This document shows, in pieces, positions 7,984-10,913 of a stretch of 10,913 nt of DNA (positions within the stretch are counted from its first letter, which is position 1; each line of letters begins with the position of its first letter). Location: positions 80,527 through 91,439 of the forward strand of contig GG745371.1 of assembly GCA_000151295.1 (NCBI GenBank), given 5' to 3'. The notes beneath the pieces were generated by a model. It saw nothing but the letters and a program-made list of their open reading frames with translations, was not told the origin of the DNA and did not search any database. The DNA is from Allomyces macrogynus ATCC 38327 (Eukaryota; Blastocladiomycota; Blastocladiomycetes; Blastocladiales; Blastocladiaceae). Both the position numbers and the translations under genes were made by a program.

Positions 7984-8527
7984 GCTGGTGTGGGTTTATG
8001 GTACTTATCGGGCTCGTCTGCTGCGCTGGCGCTTGCTTCCAATGCGTATTTCGAATATGGTCTTGGTTGGCGGGTTGCGGGAGGAGGAGCCCACACCGTT
8101 GCTGTCCAGACTTCGGGCCCAGGGTTGCCATGATCACAGCGTCGAGCATGCTGGTGGGAAGCGGCGCGAAGCAAGTGGCCGGTGACGACGGTTGCGGCAG
8201 AGTTTTCCTTCATTTCGGTCGTGTGCGCTTGGTTGATTTGTGATCGCTGGCAGTGGCAAACTTGGTTTGATTATTGTCCTGCAAAAGAAGCGCTCGCCGC
8301 GGTCATGGGCAGGTCCTGCCACGCATCTCAAGTAAGCTGCACAAGGCATTTCTCAAAATCATCGGCTTGTCGTATCGTTCGTCGTTTGTCTCCTCGCTGA
8401 AGAGTGCGAGCTCTGGCCGTCGCACGCGCGCACCGCGTTCTCTCCAGCCTTCATTCCTCTCCCTGCACCTGACTCCCCGCAAACGAACTGCCACCGTCGC
8501 TCTACCGTCCGCGCACCGCCTCCCACC
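7984..8527. promoter_or_regulatory. Divergent promoter region between the small gene and the coiled-coil gene
   Basis: These 544 bases separate two genes that start in opposite directions, so both promoters should lie here. No convincing coding frame is seen. A perfect dyad GGCAGG-T-CCTGCC is at 8308-8320. The last 110 bases before ATG 8528 are C/T-rich, typical of a fungal leader, and end in CCCACCATG, a strong start context. A possible donor GTAAGC at about 8334 and a pyrimidine tract ending CTCCAG near 8450 could mark a leader intron, but this is only a guess from consensus. Confidence 0.5.
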
Positions 8528-10441
8528 ATGCCCGTCGTCGCGCCCTACTCGGACGACGCTGACGCCGCACCGCCCACCGACGGCCAATACGCCGACCCGG
8601 ACGCGTTACAGCGCCTGGCCGAGATCAAGGCCGCCGCGCACGAATCCGCGAACAACCTGACGCAAATCGAGACGGAATCGCGGCCAAACGATGCCCTGAA
8701 TAGCGCTGTTCACGAACCGTCCACGGCGCCGCTCGACGACGCCTCTACCGTGCCGCACGACCCGGATCACGTCGTCGACATGAACGCGGCCGATATGGAC
8801 GCGGCGCCCGCCCTGTCGGACGCTCCAGCAACCGTGAGCAACGAGGAGGATGCGGCGCCGGTCGTGGTTGCTCTGGATCCCGCAGTTATTGCATACACTT
8901 GTGCCGACGTGCCATTTTCTGGCGACGTGCGACCTGATCAAGAAGTGTCGCTGATGCCCGCCCCCGACGCCGCCAACGAGGACTCAAACGCGCCGCTCGC
9001 ATCCGACGACCCGTTCGGCGAGCCCAATGGTAGCGATGCTGTCCCCGCACCCGACAACCAGCAGCACCCGGTGGAGACGACCGACGAGCCCGCGATTGCT
9101 TCAGGATCGACTCCCGAGACCGTAACCGACGCCGTGGCTCTGGAACGCGCGCTGCCAGAGTCACAGGACCTGCTCGGGGACTCGGAGCCGCAGGACCTTC
9201 TTGCGGACGCGGAGCCGAAAGCAACCGACGCGCCCGAGCCCGTCGCGACCGATGGGGAGGAAGATGTTGCCTTGGACCTCTCCGCCGTGCCGTTGCCGCC
9301 GGAAGACGACGAGGAGCGCGAAGCCACGGAACTCTACCTCGCCCAGCTCGCGCAATTGTCTGCATCGCACGATGCCGATGATTGGGAGAAGGTTGAGGAA
9401 GACATCCACCCCAACGACGTGCCAATGCCGCAGTCCACGGGGTCGCTGTTCCGCGACCTTGACGACGACGGCCAAGGTACCCAACTCCTCTCTCTTTCAC
9501 TCATCCGCTTTGATCATTCTCATCGCACTCATCCGCTTTGATCAATCTAATCGCTGATTCCTCGAACAACAGACTTCGGGTCCGAGATACTCAACCGCCC
9601 TGCGACGCCGCCCGTCGAGCTCTACTACGCGCGGCCCGAGCCAGACTTGAAGCCGCTGCAGCGCACGCAGTTGCAGGCCGCCGAGGTCATGGTCCCCGCG
9701 ACGCACATTGACCTCGCCGACCTCGACCACGCGGCGCTCGTGGCGCGGTGTCGCGCGCTGCAGATGCAGCTCGACCAGCAGCACGCCGTGCACGAGGAAC
9801 AAGTGGACGCGCTCGCCCAGGTCCGTTCCCTTCCCCACCCCACTGTTACCTCCCGCCCCCACCACCTCATCTTTCTGTGCTCCCCACGCAGGCCCACCGC
9901 GCCGCACTCCGGCAACAGCTCTCCGGCTCCCGCGCGCTCTTGTCGCGCAGCGTCTCCTTCCAGAACCTGCCGATGACCCTGACCAAGGCCCTGTCATGCA
10001 CGTCGATCGAGGACGCGCTCGAAGTGATTCGCACGGGCGACGACGACACGACCGCGCCGCCCGTCCAGCTGCCCGTCGCCGCGAAACGCGGGCTCGGCGG
10101 GTCGCAGGCACAGTTGGCGCGCGGGTCACAGGCGCACCTCGCGCGCCCGGCACCGATCGCGCAGCGCGCTGAGCCGGGCGATGACGACGATGGAATGGTC
10201 GGGCGCGTGGATGTCGAGAAGGTGCGGCTTGAGGAGGACTTGAACGGTACGTCGTGTTCCCCTTTCGCCTCCCAAAATGGAGAGGGTGGAGAGCCTCACG
10301 CGGTGCTTTGGGGTGCTTGTAGCGATGAAAAAGGAAAACGACCGGCTGCTCGAGTACCTGCAGGTGCTGCTTGCACGCATCATGGATACGCCCTCGGCCA
10401 TGTCGGTGCTTGCGACCCCGCCGCCGTTCAAGAGAGGATAG
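8528..10441 (+). CDS. Acidic, disordered protein with DPF/DLL motifs and a C-terminal coiled coil; function unknown
   Basis: Four exons, 8528-9476, 9573-9820, 9892-10246 and 10323-10441, sum to 1671 bases: exactly 556 codons plus TAG. The introns (96, 71 and 76 bases) are GT...AG with compatible phases, so the gene is intact. ATG 8528 has a strong context (CCCACC). Residues 1 to about 310 are rich in Asp, Glu, Ala and Pro and look disordered. This part holds DDPFGEP, two DLL copies (SQDLLGDSEPQDLLADAEP) and DDWEKVEED. Exon 2 encodes a probable helix with ALVARCRALQMQLDQQHAV that continues into exon 3 (AHRAALRQQL). Then come SRSVSFQNLP, a basophilic-kinase-like site; a tandem repeat (GSQAQLAR, GSQAHLAR); and a final helix VEKVRLEEDLNAMKKENDRL with leucine/hydrophobic heptads, ending in a short Pro/Lys tail. 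I do not recognise the family. The short motifs hint at an endocytic or trafficking role, but motifs this short occur by chance in acidic sequence. Confidence 0.82.
9498..9544 (+). repeat. 28-base tandem duplication (about 1.7 copies) inside intron 1 of the coiled-coil gene
   Basis: The 19-base string CACTCATCCGCTTTGATCA occurs at 9498-9516 and again at 9526-9544, giving a period of 28 bases. It lies wholly within the 96-base intron 9477-9572. Removing one unit would leave a 68-base intron, close to the typical size in this window, so a recent duplication is the simplest explanation. Confidence 0.85.
10099..10146 (+). repeat. 24-base in-frame tandem repeat coding GSQAQLAR / GSQAHLAR
   Basis: Two adjacent 24-base units in exon 3 of the coiled-coil gene encode eight-residue repeats differing at one residue (Gln/His). 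At the DNA level 19 of 24 positions agree, and four of the five differences are silent or sit with conservative codon choices. This suggests an older duplication kept at the protein level. It lies in a linker between the two helical parts. Confidence 0.8.
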
Positions 10442-10913
10442 TGATGGGACGACTGGATTGGATCGTATGTGGGGAGAACCTGGACTTTTTGCGATGGGAT
10501 GCGGAGGGGACTTTGGGAGGGACGACATGGGGTATTTCGCAGTTGGAAAATCAAATATCAGGCTGTATTTTCCTTTTTCTTCATCGATTTCCTCGTGCAA
10601 GGGGTGGCTGTGCAAGTGTGCAAGCAAGCAAGCAGCAAAAAGAGGCAAGCGTGGATCGGGTACGGAAGTCTGGACCCCATTGCCAAAATGCGGCCGTCGG
10701 TCGTGCTTCTGTGCGCGTGGAGCACGCGGATCGCGACGCGGCGACTCCCATTGATGTCCGCGCGGCCGCTGAGCGTCTATCGCGCGCTGGTCGCTGCACG
10801 CGGTTCCTTTTCGGCTCTCGTTGGTCGAGCTCGACGCCGCTGAGTTTCGTGGTTTTCCGGTTGGTCGGCTTGTTCGTTGGTGTTCTTTTTCCCATCGCAT
10901 GCGGGCACGGCGT
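10442..10913. other. 3' flank of the coiled-coil gene; no supported gene
   Basis: The first 150 bases include an AT-richer stretch (about 10540-10590) that fits a 3' untranslated region and polyadenylation zone. A short GCAAGCAAGCAAGC run lies near 10620-10633. Open frames exist on both strands (for example minus 10581-10895, starting MGKRTPTNKP and rich in Arg/Lys/Thr), but none shows a domain or a clean intron pattern. The start of a gene extending beyond the window cannot be excluded. Confidence 0.45.

Noticed and set aside
1..10913. CRISPR array, insertion sequence, phage or other mobile system, tRNA or rRNA
   Set aside because: No regularly spaced repeats, terminal inverted repeats, transposase motifs, cloverleaf or rRNA segments were seen; the split genes are eukaryotic.

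Overview
The window looks like nuclear DNA of a GC-rich, intron-rich eukaryote, most probably a basidiomycete-type fungus. Nearly every gene is split by short GT...AG introns of 62 to 119 bases (one apparent 176-base exception), many with a CTAAC/CTGAC-like branch site near the 3' end. Exons are strongly GC-biased, 5' leaders are pyrimidine-rich, and there is no sign of operons, Shine-Dalgarno sites, tRNAs, rRNAs or transposons. The fungal placement is inference from gene structure and protein resemblance; no marker gene settles it.

Layout, left to right. (1) The 3' part of a ribose-phosphate pyrophosphokinase gene (+, 1-607). (2) A 625-base spacer ending in a TATA box. (3) A fructose-1,6-bisphosphatase gene (+, 1233-2532) whose catalytic core is broken by small indels and which carries an unusual Lys/Gly-rich tail. 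(4) A 399-base spacer. (5) An eight-exon UvrD/Srs2-family DNA helicase gene (+, 2932-6032) with seven in-frame stop codons, four frame breaks and an internal loss of conserved sequence. (6) An intact five-exon NatD-type histone N-alpha-acetyltransferase gene (NAA40; -, 6144-7134), tail to tail with the helicase. (7) A small unrecognised gene (-, 7560-7983) with one frame break. (8) A 544-base divergent promoter region. (9) An intact four-exon gene (+, 8528-10441) for an acidic, mostly disordered protein with short endocytic-adaptor-like motifs and a C-terminal coiled coil. (10) A 472-base 3' flank with no convincing gene.

The genes do not form an evident pathway. PRPP synthase and FBPase are central metabolism, the helicase is a recombination/repair protein, and NAA40 modifies histone N-termini; this is an ordinary fungal gene neighbourhood. 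The notable feature is the uneven state of the genes. Two multi-exon genes (NAA40 and the coiled-coil gene) reconstruct exactly in frame. PRPP synthase, FBPase, the helicase and the small gene all contain indels, mostly in short G/C runs, and the helicase also has nonsense codons that fall largely where glutamate is expected. Unpolished sequence could explain single-base indels. It does not easily explain several nonsense substitutions plus loss of a conserved segment, so the helicase is best read as a decaying gene. I did not find a convincing new biological system.
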